NCBI GenBank assembly: GCA_928721915.1
Contig: CAKMVZ010000001.1
Location: 186,001-250,000 of the forward strand
Source of the DNA: an uncultured Clostridia bacterium
Lineage (GTDB): Bacteria > Bacillota > Clostridia > TANB77 > CAG-508
DNA: 64,000 nucleotides
Direction of reading: 5' to 3'
Under the pieces are notes generated by a model. That model was not told the origin of the DNA and did not search any database. It saw only the letters and a program-made list of their open reading frames with translations. The translations under genes were made by a program, and so were the position numbers. This document shows positions 31,040 through 41,006 of this stretch, one piece after another (within the stretch, counting starts at the first letter, position 1; the number at the start of each line of letters is the position of its first letter).

Positions 31040-32302
31040 ATGGAAATGAAAACAAAATATCAATATACTTATTTTATTCATCCATATTTAGTAGATGAAA
31101 CTAGATATGATAAGTATATATTAAAATTATTAAAAGATAAAAGATGTGAATTTAAAATATTTGAGAAAGAAAAAGATATTGGAATTTATACTTATTTTTT
31201 GCCAAATATTAGAGATTATCTTTTTCCAACTTTTGAGTTTAGAGGAGAAAAATTAAAAGATTTTGAAAGAACTAAAATAATTTTAAAAAGCAAGTTAATT
31301 GCAAATCAAACTTGTGCGTGTTTTACTTATAAATTAGATAAAAGTGTTAAGGGAAAAATAAATAAAAATGGAAATAGCATATTTTTTTCTGTTGATAAAA
31401 TAGAACTTATATGTTTTAATACTGGTATTTGTTTTTTTACAATGAGAACAAATCTTGAAGGAACAAATGATTTTTATGATGTTTTAAATTTTAATTATAA
31501 ATTTAAAGATATAAATTCTGAATTCTCATCACTAAAAAACTTTGATAATATTAGAATTCAGGCAGATAAATTTAAAGATGTTAAAGATATATCTGAATTA
31601 ATAAGTCAGATTACGGGAATTTATAGAAGAAAAGTTACAGATAATTCCGATGATTTTACTAATTCTAGATTTTATACATTTTCTTATGTATGTTTAGAGC
31701 CTGAATGCTGGAATGAAAAAAATAGTATAGATGATTATCCTTCAGATTTTTATAAATTTGCAAATGTTTTACCAAGCAATTATTTTTCTGACTTTAATAA
31801 AGACAATATTAATAAAAATCTATCAATTATTGACAAATTTAAATATTATAAAATCGCTCTAACAAAGCTTAGTTCAAATTTAATTTGTTCAGGAGTTGAT
31901 ACATATAATTATACAAAATTGCCATTTGAATATGAAAATGAATATTTTTATACATTTATAATTACTTTATATCAAAAAATATTTTTAAGTAAATTAAATA
32001 TTGATTTTAAAGAATATGGCAAAATAGTTAAGATGAGGCAGGAATTTGTTAAATTTACAAAAGAACTATGGGAAAATGAAATTACTTTAGGGGATAATGG
32101 AACAAAATATTATAAAACTTTAAAAGAAGTATTTGAACTTAATAATTTATATGAAGAAATTAAAAACAAATATGAAATTGTATATAAAAGTTTAAATATA
32201 GAAAAAAATAATATGTATTTTTTAGTTTTGATAATTTTATTAATTTGTTCTTTTGCTTTGAATCTAGTAAATATTTTTATGATCGTATATTTAACAATTT
32301 AA
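31040..32302 (+). CDS. Hypothetical protein with C-terminal membrane hairpin
   Basis: 420 residues after CTAGGAG. The first ~360 residues are soluble, rich in Lys, Phe and Tyr. A long helix (LYEEIKNKYEIVYKSLNI) leads into a hydrophobic segment of ~35 residues at the extreme C-terminus (~382-417), long enough for two short helices with a polar turn. The layout of a large cytoplasmic domain, a long helix and a C-terminal membrane pair resembles CorA-type proteins, but the CorA GMN motif is absent. I do not recognise the family. It is placed between the WG-repeat gene and acpS. Confidence 0.7.
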   Translation: MEMKTKYQYTYFIHPYLVDETRYDKYILKLLKDKRCEFKIFEKEKDIGIYTYFLPNIRDYLFPTFEFRGEKLKDFERTKIILKSKLIANQTCACFTYKLDKSVKGKINKNGNSIFFSVDKIELICFNTGICFFTMRTNLEGTNDFYDVLNFNYKFKDINSEFSSLKNFDNIRIQADKFKDVKDISELISQITGIYRRKVTDNSDDFTNSRFYTFSYVCLEPECWNEKNSIDDYPSDFYKFANVLPSNYFSDFNKDNINKNLSIIDKFKYYKIALTKLSSNLICSGVDTYNYTKLPFEYENEYFYTFIITLYQKIFLSKLNIDFKEYGKIVKMRQEFVKFTKELWENEITLGDNGTKYYKTLKEVFELNNLYEEIKNKYEIVYKSLNIEKNNMYFLVLIILLICSFALNLVNIFMIVYLTI

Positions 32303-32323
32303 ATAAAAAAGAGGATGATTAAA

Positions 32324-32692
32324 ATGAAGATTTCTTGCGGAACTGATATAATTGAAATTAGTAGAATTAAACAATCTATAGAGTCACATGAAGAAAGTTT
32401 TAAATCTAATATTTTTACTGAAAATGAAGTAAAATATTGTGAAAGTCATAAAAATCAGAAATACCAACATTATGCTGCAAGGTTTGCTGCAAAAGAAGCA
32501 ATTTTTAAAGCTTTAAGCAAAAAAATAAATTCAGAATTGATTTGGACTAATTTTGAAATTATAAATCTTGATTCAGGAAAGCCAGAAGTTATATTAAAAG
32601 AGCCTATTCCTGAGATTGAAAGTATAGATATTAGTTTATCACATTGCAAAGAATATGCTTTGGCAACTGTAATAGTATTATTTAAAGAATAG
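32324..32692 (+). CDS. acpS: Holo-[acyl-carrier-protein] synthase
   Basis: 122 residues. The ATG at 32324 is chosen because GAGG at 32311-32314 is nine bases upstream; an ATG at 32315 would touch it. CGTDIIEISRI holds the metal-binding Asp, and FAAKEAIFKAL is the hallmark KEA motif with the second metal ligand Glu. DISLSHCKEYALA is the conserved C-terminal strand. It transfers 4'-phosphopantetheine from CoA to ACP in fatty acid synthesis. Nine bases separate it from tatD. Confidence 0.95.
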   Translation: MKISCGTDIIEISRIKQSIESHEESFKSNIFTENEVKYCESHKNQKYQHYAARFAAKEAIFKALSKKINSELIWTNFEIINLDSGKPEVILKEPIPEIESIDISLSHCKEYALATVIVLFKE

Positions 32693-32701
32693 GAAGAAAT
32701 T

Positions 32702-33466
32702 ATGGAATTATTTGATACACATTCACATTATAATGATGAAGCTTTTGATAATGATAGAGAAGAAATTATAGAAAATACTTATAAAGCTGGAATAACAAAA
32801 TTCACATGTATTGGTTATGATTTAGATTCTAGTAAAAAAGCTATAGATATTGCTAAAGAATATGATTATATATATTCTACTGTTGCAATTTCTCCAATAG
32901 GAGTAACTACTAAAAATTTAGAAGAATTAAAAGAAATTAAAAGTTTAGCTATAAATAAAAAAGTTGTTGCTATTGGAGAGATAGGCTTAGATTATCATTG
33001 GGGAAAAGATAATAAGGATTTACAAAAAGAAATTTTTATTAGACAGATAGAAATTGCAAATGATTTGGATTTACCAATTTCTATTCACACAAGAGATGCA
33101 TATACAGATATAATTAAAATTTTAAAAGAACATGAATGTATTAATAAAGGTATCTTTCATTGTTGTCCATTAAATTTAGAACTTATTAAAGATGGCCTAA
33201 AGTTAGGATATTATATCTCTTTTAGTGGAGTTATAACTTTTAAAAATGCAAAACCTGAATTAGCAGTAAAGAATGTTCCTTTAGATAGAATTTTAATAGA
33301 AACTGATTCTCCATATCTTTCTCCTGAACCATATAGAGGAAAAAGAAATGATTCTAGAACAGTAATTGAAGTTGCTAAAAAAATTGCTGAAATTAAAAAT
33401 TTAACAGTAGAAGAAGTTGCTAAAATTACTTTTGAAAATGCAATGAGAGTATATAGATTAAATTAA
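32702..33466 (+). CDS. TatD family metal-dependent hydrolase
   Basis: 254 residues with AGGAAG before the ATG. TIM-barrel metal ligands: DTHSH (HxH), IGEIGLDYHW (Glu), SIHTRDA (His), GIFHCCP (His) and IETDSPYLSPEPYRGKRN (Asp). TatD enzymes are 3'-5' exonucleases or deacylases of the amidohydrolase superfamily. One difference: the usual GIHPH motif after the first strand pair reads AISPIGV, so a commonly conserved His is missing. The core ligands are intact, so activity is likely. Confidence 0.92.
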   Translation: MELFDTHSHYNDEAFDNDREEIIENTYKAGITKFTCIGYDLDSSKKAIDIAKEYDYIYSTVAISPIGVTTKNLEELKEIKSLAINKKVVAIGEIGLDYHWGKDNKDLQKEIFIRQIEIANDLDLPISIHTRDAYTDIIKILKEHECINKGIFHCCPLNLELIKDGLKLGYYISFSGVITFKNAKPELAVKNVPLDRILIETDSPYLSPEPYRGKRNDSRTVIEVAKKIAEIKNLTVEEVAKITFENAMRVYRLN

Positions 33467-33560
33467 AATACCGTAAATGTAGTGTTACGTAAGAAAATAG
33501 GATTTTTTGAATAGAATTTGTAATAAAAATTTAATATTTAATAAATAAAATTATTTTAAA

Positions 33561-33590
33561 CTGCTTCCGTAAGCGCTTATGGAGCGATTT
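33561..33590 (+). terminator. Probable terminator after tatD
   Basis: TTCCGTAAG and CTTATGGAG pair, with one or two G-T pairs, around a GC centre, followed by CGATTTATTTTTA. It lies about 95 bases after the tatD stop; the rest of the 210-base gap holds no gene. Confidence 0.6.
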
Positions 33591-33613
33591 ATTTTTATGG
33601 AAAAAATAGGGTA

Positions 33614-33641
33614 TTGACCTTTTTGCAAAAAGTGTTATTAT
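33614..33641 (+). promoter_or_regulatory. Promoter of the LRR-dockerin gene
   Basis: TTGACC at 33614-33619 and TATTAT at 33636-33641, spacer 16, just upstream of AAGGAGG. Confidence 0.7.
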
Positions 33642-33676
33642 AAAACTATCAAATAAATATTTTAAGGAGGAATACT

Positions 33677-36600
33677 ATGAGGAGGAAATGTTTACTTACA
33701 GTAGTGTTAGTTTTAATAATGCTATTGCAGTGCATTGGACCATTTGCAATGGCGTCTGATGCTGCAACAGGTGTTGAAATTACACTTAATAGTAAACTAT
33801 ATGAGGCAGTAAAGAAAAGTTTAAATGAACAGAATATTGGTGCTGAATATAGTGATGCTAACAGAACAATTATAATTACTGAAACAAATCTTTCAAATGT
33901 AACTTATTTAGATTTATCTAATGGTTCAATTGATGATTTAACTGGTTTGAGTTCATTTAATAATGTAAACACAATTAATTTAACAGCAAATGAATTAACA
34001 GCTGACAGTAATTTAGGTGAATTAGATAGTTTACCTTTAACAAATTTGAATTTATCTTCTAATAAATTAGAAAGTGTAAATTCAATAACAACATTTGATA
34101 ATATTGCTACAACTGATATTACTAACCAAGAAATTGAAGAAAAAGAAATAGTTGTAGTTGATATTACAGAAGAATCTGACCATTCAAAAACTTATACAAT
34201 CTCTTTACCAGATATTCTTTTAGAAGATGGTGGTTATATTGATGCAGATTGGATTGAAGCTGAAACAAATGGAGATAGTACAGTTGATTGGGCTACAGTA
34301 AGCGGGAATACATTAAAAATTAATATTGCTGAGGGAAATGGAGATGATTATGAAGCTCTTAAAGGTTTAGTGAAATTAACTGTAAATGTTAAAGATTCTT
34401 CAAGTAAATTAGCAAATACAAAAATGACTTTAAGTTATGTAGTAATTGATTCAGATGAAACAGGAATTATATTTGAAGATGAAAATTTATATAATGCTGT
34501 TAAATCTCAATTAACTGCAAAACAAACTGAAAATGATAAATTAGAGAGCTATGGTGAATCTGGCACAACTTTATATTTAAGAAATTATGATGATTCTTTA
34601 ATATTAGTTATTGATACAGATACTTTAATTAATAAAATTCCATCTTTAGTTTTAAATGATAAAAGATTAACAGATATAACAGGTTTAGAAGAATTTGTTG
34701 GATTAAATACAGAATTAAATTTATCATATAACTATATTGATTCTATAGATAAAATTTTAGAATTAGATGAGAATAAAGATACAAAAGAAACAGAGTTACA
34801 AGAAAGATACACAAAATTTTTAACTAACTTAAGTTCATATAGAAGCTCTTTAAAAACAGCTTTAGAAGAATATAATACTTTAAAAGAGAATTATGAAAAA
34901 TTACAAGGTTCAGATAATCCATCTGAAACAGAAATTGAAAATGCAAAGCAAGAATTAGCTAGTAAAGCAACTTCAATTTCAACATATAGAAATTTAATTA
35001 GCCAAACTTTAAATAAATTATATGAAGTTTATGAAAATGAATATTTATTAACTTCACTTTTAACACCAGAGACATTTGCTTTATCAGAGGAAAACATTAA
35101 TGATGCAAATTTAGAAACAGCTAGAGGATACGCAGAAACAATAATGGATAAAGTAGCAGGTTTAGAAGAAGCAGAAGCTTTAACTGATTTTGAATCAAGT
35201 TTAATAATTGATGCTTTTGATATTCCAACACAAACAACTGTAGATTCTGAACCAACAGATATCGAAAATCCAATTACTTCATTCTTTAATACAAAGAAAG
35301 AAGGAGCAGATTTATTAACAATATCTGATTATCAAGAATTTGTAAAAACAATGAAAATATTAGATGCTATAGATATGGCAGCAAATTATTGTTTAAATGA
35401 AAATTTATATGGTGGAGAAAGTTCATGTTTATTATCAACAACTGCATTTGATACATTAATTGCTGATTTAGATTCATTAGGATATGATACTACATTTGCA
35501 ACAACTGCAAAAGGTACTTATACAACTTATGTAACAGATGGTGGTTGTATGTGTGAAATAAAAGATAGTTTAGATGAAGCAGAAGAAATAATTTCAGGAA
35601 AATATTCAAATGCTCAAAATTTAATTTCAGTATTTGTAAAATTACCTAGACTTGAAAATTTAAATATGCAAGACAACTCAGTAGAAACAATTGAAGGCCT
35701 TGAAGCTTTAGCAGAACTTGAAACATTAAATATGTATAAAAACTTGCTTCGGAGATATAACAACAGTTGATTGGACAACATTTACAAATATGAAAAACTT
35801 AAATTTAGGATATAACCAATTATCAGACGTAAATTGTCTAGAAGTTTTAACAAAACTAGAAACATTAGACTTAAGTAGAAACTTATTATCAGGAAGCTTT
35901 GATTTTAGTATGGTTGGTATGGAAAATTTAGAATCAGCTAATTTCTCTAATAACCAAATTTCTGATATAGCATATTTTACAAATCAATTTAAATTCTTAG
36001 CAAAAGCACATGATATGGAAGTTGAGGAATATGTTCTATCAGAATATTGTCCAAAAGTAAGTTTCCAATATCAAACATTAACATTAGAATTAACAGTAGT
36101 TTTAGAAGGACAATTTATAACAGTTGATTTACCAGCAATATTTGAACAAGCAGAAAAAATAGATTACTCAAGAACTTCTTTTGGAATTGATAGTTTATTA
36201 GGAACAGTTGAAGCTAATGGAACAACAGTTAAATTATATACACCAGGTTTAGGAGAAAGATTAGCTACAGTTACTATTGAAGGAAATAATGGAAATTCAT
36301 ACTCAACTGATGGTTTAGCATATGGAACAACTTGTAGCATTGCTTATACAATTGTTGAAAGTTCTACAGAAGAACCAGATGATCCAGATACACCAGTTGA
36401 CCCAGACGAACCGGTTAATCCAGATGATCCAGATACTCCAGTTAACCCAGGAGATGAAACAGAAATTACATATGGATATAGAGTAGAAGATGGATATGTA
36501 TATGTAAATACTCCTGAAATCGAAGTATCAGAATTTGTAAATAACTTAATAGAAGAAGATGGATATTCTATTAATGTTGTAAATAGCGACCAAGCAATTG

Positions 36601-36872
36601 GAGATTATATATCAACAGGTGCAGTAGTAACAATTGATACAGCTCAAGGTGAAGAAGTTGATATATTAGAAATAGTTGTTTTAGGAGACGTAAATGGAGA
36701 TGGAGAGGTTGATGCATTAGACTCAGGAATAATTAAAAATGTAATCAATGATACAACTTCTTTAGTTGGTTCATATAATGATGCAGCAGATGTAAATAAT
36801 GACGGAGATATTGATAGTTTAGATTCTTTATTAGTATTACAATATAGAGCTGACAAAATAAGTTCTTTTTAA
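33677..36872 (+). CDS. Secreted leucine-rich-repeat protein with C-terminal dockerin (CGG +1 site)
   Basis: 1064 residues after one shift. Signal peptide to ~26 (ends FAMAS). Leucine-rich repeats lie at ~70-150 (LDLSNGSIDDLTGL), ~320-360 (LNLSYNYIDSI), and from ~660 on (LNMQDNSVETIEGLEALAEL). A helical insert rich in Glu/Thr lies between. CGG 35750-35752 comes in the middle of a repeat: the zero frame ends five codons later, while skipping C gives Gly692 and continues the LRR ladder (LNLGYNQLSD, LDLSRNLLSG, ANFSNNQISD). A Pro/Asp linker precedes a type I dockerin with two calcium loops, DVNGDGEVDALD and DVNNDGDIDSLD. The cohesin gene next door is the natural partner. Confidence 0.88.
35750..35753 (+). 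other. CGG +1 recoding site (CTT C|GGA) in the LRR-dockerin gene
   Basis: The frame shift falls inside a leucine-rich repeat that continues in register in the +1 frame, which stays open for 373 codons including the dockerin. Confidence 0.9.
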
Positions 36873-36881
36873 AAAAGAGTC

Positions 36882-36904
36882 AAATAAATAAATAAATAAA
36901 TAAA
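36882..36904. repeat. Short AAAT tandem repeat
   Basis: About five and a half copies of a four-base AAAT unit, directly after the LRR-dockerin stop codon. It could vary in length but lies outside coding sequence. Confidence 0.7.
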
Positions 36905-36937
36905 CTTAAGACATTTCCTTCTTAAATATATATAAAA

Positions 36938-36970
36938 AATAGCTTACTGTTTAAACAGTAAGTTATTTTT
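36938..36970 (+). terminator. Terminator after the LRR-dockerin gene
   Basis: AATAGCTTACTG and CAGTAAGTTATT form a 12-bp stem with one G-T pair and loop TTTAAA, followed by TTTTA. Confidence 0.85.
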
Positions 36971-37025
36971 ATTTTTAAATTTAGTTTTATAAAAATATAA
37001 ACTAGAAAAATGTCAAAAAAAGGTA

Positions 37026-37054
37026 TTGATTTTTTTATTGTTTAATGTTATGTT
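37026..37054 (+). promoter_or_regulatory. Probable promoter of the cohesin gene
   Basis: TTGATT at 37026-37031 and TATGTT at 37049-37054, spacer 17. Confidence 0.5.
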
Positions 37055-37093
37055 AGTATTATGAAATTATTTTTTAAATAGGAGAGTATGCAT

Positions 37094-38020
37094 ATGAAAA
37101 AAAGACAAGTAGTAATTAGTGTTGTTATTATGCTTATGCTTTTATGCACAAGTGTTTATGCAACTATTAGTGGTAACATAAGCTTAACTTCTTCTGCTAA
37201 AGATTCTATATCAGCTGGAGATGAATTTACAGTTACACTATCTTTAAATAATATAGAAGGAAATTCAGGAGTAACATCTATAAGTGGTTATATTAATGTA
37301 AATGAGAATATATTTGAAAAATTAACTGTAGATAGTATTGTTACAAATTCTGAAGGTAAAGTAGAAATAAATTCAAACAATGTTTTAGATGTATATGATT
37401 CTAATGATGAAGAAGCTTCAAGCGCAGATACAGGAATTACTTTTAATTCAAATCCAGTATCAGGAAATGGAGACTATAGATTAGTTATAGATTTAGAAAA
37501 TGCACTTACTTCAGACACTGATCTAGTTACTATAACATTTAAAGTAAAAGATAATGTAGCAGAAGGAAATTACGAAGATGCAATTTCTTATACTTTGTTT
37601 AAAATATATTCAGGAACAACTGATAAAGCTGATGTTATAAGTCAATCTTTAGATGTAAATATTGGAAATGAAGTTATTCCAGATGATCCAGACAATAATC
37701 CTGAAAATGTTCCAGACAATAGACCAGAAAATAATGTGGATAATAATATAGATGAAGGTAATAATATTAATAACAACATAAATGATAATAACTCAAATAA
37801 TATTCAAGATGATAATAATAATGATGATAAAAATAATAGCAATCCAATAGATAATAATCAAGATCAAGATGGTTTAGGAACAAATAATGGAGAAGATAAT
37901 ACAATTGCTCCAGGAAGATTACCAAATACAGGTTATAAAATTATAATTTTACCAATAATAGTATTATTAGTTGCAGGTTTTATATTCTATAAAAAATATG
38001 ATAAATATAGCAAGTTTTAA
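37094..38020 (+). CDS. LPXTG-anchored cohesin-domain surface protein
   Basis: 308 residues; ATG 37094 is chosen because GGAG at 37081 is nine bases before it, whereas an ATG two codons earlier is too close. Signal peptide to ~24 (ends VYATIS). A cohesin-like jelly roll follows (~25-195), with GDEFTVTLSLNNIEG, ISGYINVNENIFEKL, LVTITFKVKDN and GNYEDAISYTLFKIY. An Asn/Asp-rich spacer of ~80 residues leads to a sortase signal: LPNTG, a hydrophobic helix and YKKYDKYSKF. Cohesins bind dockerins in calcium-dependent pairs. Two dockerin proteins are encoded in this window, one directly upstream, so this is probably a wall-bound docking receptor. Confidence 0.85.
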   Translation: MKKRQVVISVVIMLMLLCTSVYATISGNISLTSSAKDSISAGDEFTVTLSLNNIEGNSGVTSISGYINVNENIFEKLTVDSIVTNSEGKVEINSNNVLDVYDSNDEEASSADTGITFNSNPVSGNGDYRLVIDLENALTSDTDLVTITFKVKDNVAEGNYEDAISYTLFKIYSGTTDKADVISQSLDVNIGNEVIPDDPDNNPENVPDNRPENNVDNNIDEGNNINNNINDNNSNNIQDDNNNDDKNNSNPIDNNQDQDGLGTNNGEDNTIAPGRLPNTGYKIIILPIIVLLVAGFIFYKKYDKYSKF

Positions 38021-38041
38021 TATTAAATAAAAAAATATATT

Positions 38042-38078
38042 AAGAATTCTCTTAAAAAATAAAAGAGAATTCTTTTTT
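38042..38078 (+). terminator. Terminator after the cohesin gene
   Basis: AAGAATTCTCTT and AAGAGAATTCTT form a 12-bp stem with an A-rich loop and a T6 tail. Confidence 0.88.
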
Positions 38079-38149
38079 ATTTTCTATAGACAAATTCTAT
38101 TATATAATGTTAGAATAAAAAATATAAATTTTAAAATTAGGAGTAAAAA

Positions 38150-39179
38150 ATGGATAATAAAAAGAAAACATTAATCATAGTAGTTTTAGTTACTGTATTT
38201 GTACTAATTGTTGGAATTATAGCAATAAAAATATATTTAAATCTTAAAAATCAAAAGGAAATAGATACATCAATTCATGCAGTTGTAATAGGTGAAGATG
38301 TACCTTTTTATCAAGAAGCTAAAACAGATAATGTTAAGCAAATTAGGCTTTTGAAAAAAGGTGAAGAGGTTTATATTTTAGATGAATTTGAAGAAAATGG
38401 AGTTTCATGGAGTAAAGTAAAAGTAGACGGAAGGATAAACCGGGTTTGTAAGAACTGAAAATATTCAATATTTTGAAGAAATAAATAGTGAAAGAGTTTT
38501 AGTTTCAGATGTTTCAAAATTTAATTTTGGAACAGATTTTAAATCTAAAGGTGATTATGAGGTATTTTTATTAGAAAATAATATTTCATATGTATATATA
38601 AGAGCTGGTGGAAGAGGTTATGGAACTGAAGGAAATATGTATGAAGATTCTAATTTTCAAGTATTTGTTGATGCATGTGAATTTTTAGGAGTTCCATATG
38701 GTTTTTATTTTTTAGATGAGGCATTAAATTCTGAGGAAATTGACGAAGAAGTAGAATTTATAAAAGAGTTTTTGAGTAAATATGCTGGAGAAAATTGTAA
38801 ACTTCCTGTTGCCCTAGATATAGAAAAACATAATGGAGAAGGAAGAGCAGATGATATTTGGAATGATAGAGCAAAATTAGTTCAAGAGCTTATAGATAAA
38901 TTAGAAAAAGAAAATATTGATACAATAGTATATTCAAATGCTCAAACTGCAAATTTATATTTATCATCATTGAGTACAAGATTTTGGATTTCTTATTATC
39001 CAGAAGATGATTTAATTCCGGATTATTGGTATTTTGATATTGAAAGCCAAGAAGGGGCTTCTAATGTTGAACTTAATAAAAAAACTATTGGATGGCAGTT
39101 TAGTGAAACAGGTGCAGGCGATGAAGTTACGGCTAGAGTTGATTTATCTCTTTTTAATAAAGATTTTTTTGTAAAATAG
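38150..39179 (+). CDS. Membrane-anchored SH3-GH25 lysozyme (CGG +1 site)
   Basis: 342 residues after one shift. TAGGAG precedes ATG. One membrane helix (~6-28) and a bacterial SH3-like domain (~42-105) ending KVDGRIN-GFVRTENIQYF. The zero frame stops four codons after CGG 38441-38443; skipping C gives Gly98 and completes the SH3 strand. The GH25 barrel follows: VLVSDVSKFNFG, YVYIRAGGRGYG, VPYGFYFLDEAL, LPVALDIEKHNGEG (catalytic DxE), IVYSNAQTANLYL, FWISYYPEDDLIP and IGWQFSETGAG. GH25 enzymes cut the MurNAc-GlcNAc bond of peptidoglycan. The catalytic part has no start codon of its own before 38637, which lies inside the domain. Confidence 0.88.
38441..38444 (+). other. CGG +1 recoding site (AAC C|GGG) in the GH25 gene
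   Basis: The zero frame ends four codons later inside the SH3 domain. The +1 frame completes SH3 and encodes the whole GH25 domain. Confidence 0.9.
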
Positions 39180-39266
39180 ATATTTATTAAAATAAGTTAA
39201 AATTTTCTTTTAAATTAGCATATCCGTATAGTTTGTACATATTATATAGTAATCCTTTGGATAAAT

Positions 39267-39295
39267 TTGACAAAAAAATATATTAATAGTATAAT
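39267..39295 (+). promoter_or_regulatory. Promoter of the 3D-domain gene
   Basis: TTGACA at 39267-39272 and TATAAT at 39290-39295, consensus at all twelve positions, spacer 17. Confidence 0.88.
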
Positions 39296-39337
39296 GTTTG
39301 CGTGGTTAAAAAACTATTTTTTAAAGAAAGGATTTTT

Positions 39338-40285
39338 ATGAAAGTAGATAGTTCATCCGGAAAAATAATTCGTAGGATTATTTTTGTTAGTATTATAGTA
39401 ATTGGTCTACTTGCAGTTGGAGTTTTTGCAACAAAAAGCGATTTAGATTATATTACTATAAAATTTTCAGATGATACTTCAATTTCAGTAATGACAACTA
39501 AGACTAAAGTATCAGATATTTTAGAAGAAAATAATATTGTATTATTAGATGATGAAGTTGTTGAGCCAAGTTTGGATTCTGATATTAATGTAGCTAAAAT
39601 TATTGAAATAAGCAAGGCTGACAAAGAACCAGTTATTGTAGCAGAAGAAGTTTCAAATATTACTACAGAGCAAATCTTAGGAAATTATGTTACAGTTACA
39701 GAAAAAATTATTACTGAACAAATTGAAATTCCTTTTGAAACAGTAACCAAAGATGTTTCATCTTCAGGAACTGAAACTCAAGATAGAGTTTTACAAGAGG
39801 GTGAAAATGGTTTAAAAGAAGTAAAATATAAAGTTAAATATCAAGATGATGTAGAAGTTGAAAGAACTGTTATATCAGAAACAATTATAAAAGAACCAGT
39901 TGATAAAATTATTCAAATATCTTCAAAAGTAGTAACTCGTTCTAGCTCAAGACCTACTGGATCAGGACTAACATTAGCATCAAGTGTTTCAGGAGCTACA
40001 CCTTCTGTTTCAACAAAAAGCGTTTCAGCTTATACTGCAACTGGAAATAGAACAGCTTCAGGGGCATGGCCATCATCAGGTTATACTGTAGCTGCAGGAC
40101 CGGGAATTCCAATGGGAACAGTAGTATATATTCCATATTTTGCAAGTTATCCAAATGGAGGCTGGTTTGTTGTAGAGGACAGAGGAGGAGCTATAACAAA
40201 TGGACATATAGATGTCTATATGGATACTCAATCTGAATGTATACAATTTGGTAGAAGAAATTTAGAAGTTTATTTATATTATTAA
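39338..40285 (+). CDS. DUF348-G5-3D domain protein (YabE/Rpf-like wall hydrolase)
   Basis: 315 residues; ATG 39338 follows AAAGGA, a more distant GTG in frame is rejected. One N-terminal helix (~11-30), one DUF348 domain (ISVMTTKTKVSDILEENNIVL), a G5 domain (~110-190, ending VDKIIQISSK), a Ser-rich linker and a C-terminal 3D domain: YTATGNRTASGAWP, VAAGPGIPMGTVVYIP, and WFVVEDRGGAITNGHIDVYM, with the three conserved Asp. The layout is that of B. subtilis YabE and clostridial resuscitation-type lytic transglycosylase-like proteins, which act on peptidoglycan. Confidence 0.9.
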   Translation: MKVDSSSGKIIRRIIFVSIIVIGLLAVGVFATKSDLDYITIKFSDDTSISVMTTKTKVSDILEENNIVLLDDEVVEPSLDSDINVAKIIEISKADKEPVIVAEEVSNITTEQILGNYVTVTEKIITEQIEIPFETVTKDVSSSGTETQDRVLQEGENGLKEVKYKVKYQDDVEVERTVISETIIKEPVDKIIQISSKVVTRSSSRPTGSGLTLASSVSGATPSVSTKSVSAYTATGNRTASGAWPSSGYTVAAGPGIPMGTVVYIPYFASYPNGGWFVVEDRGGAITNGHIDVYMDTQSECIQFGRRNLEVYLYY

Positions 40286-40299
40286 AAAAATATTTTAAA

Positions 40300-40342
40300 A
40301 GGCACTTTTTTAGTATTTGTTATTAAAAAAGTGTTTTTTTAT
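40300..40342 (+). terminator. Terminator after the 3D-domain gene
   Basis: GCACTTTTTTA and TAAAAAAGTG form an imperfect stem with a loop of about ten bases and a T7 tail. Confidence 0.75.
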
Positions 40343-40451
40343 ATAAAAAGTATAGTTTAAATTCTATACTTTTTTACTTTTTAAAAGTGAGATTTTTTCT
40401 TGTTTTAAATTGTATTTATGTTGTAAAGTAATAAGGAAAGGAGATAAAAAA

Positions 40452-41006
40452 TTGCAAGAGATAGAACAAGAAGATATAAATTTATATAGAAAATTTTTAA
40501 ATGGTGATGAAGAATCTTTTGAGAAAATAATTGATAGATATGCTGAAAAACTGATCTATTTTATATTTGGTTTTGTAAAAGATATAGAAGTTGCAAAAGA
40601 TTTAAGTCAAGATGTTTTTGTATATATCTATACTAAGAAAAAAGATTATGATTTTAAATATTCATTAAAAACATATCTTTTTGTTATTGGAAAAAGTAGA
40701 GCTAAAAATTTTTTAAAGAAAGAATGCAAAAACGTTAAACTTGTAGACGAAGTATTATATAGAAGTGAGCTACTAGTAGATATTGAGGAAGAAGTTTTAA
40801 AAAATATGGATAAAGAAAGATTAAGAGACATAATTTTAAATTTAAAAAATGGTATGATTTTATATTTAGTCGATATTGAAGAATTAAGCTATGAAGAAAC
40901 TGCAAAGATTTTAGGAAAGACAGTAGGACAAGTTAGAAATCAGCTTTATAGATTAAGAAAAAAATTAAAAGAAAATTTAATTAAGGAGGAAGAAAGATAT
41001 GTTTGA
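40452..41006 (+). CDS. ECF-type RNA polymerase sigma factor
   Basis: 184 residues from a TTG start (40452) with AAAGGAGA seven bases upstream; upstream ORF extension is not supported. Sigma region 2 is visible at ~8-70 (DEESFEKIIDRYAEKLIYFI, DLSQDVFVYIY) and region 4 near the C-terminus (LSYEETAKILGKTVGQVRNQ and LYRLRKKLKENL). It overlaps the next gene by eight bases, the usual arrangement of an ECF sigma and its anti-sigma. ECF factors commonly answer to envelope stress. Confidence 0.92.
   Translation: MQEIEQEDINLYRKFLNGDEESFEKIIDRYAEKLIYFIFGFVKDIEVAKDLSQDVFVYIYTKKKDYDFKYSLKTYLFVIGKSRAKNFLKKECKNVKLVDEVLYRSELLVDIEEEVLKNMDKERLRDIILNLKNGMILYLVDIEELSYEETAKILGKTVGQVRNQLYRLRKKLKENLIKEEERYV

Noticed and set aside
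36882..36904. AAAT tandem repeat as a phase-variation element
   Set aside because: It lies after a stop codon and before a terminator, not in a coding or promoter position.
37690..37870. Asn/Asp-rich repetitive DNA as a CRISPR or satellite array
   Set aside because: It is the low-complexity spacer of the cohesin surface protein, in frame throughout, with no regular repeat-spacer pattern.
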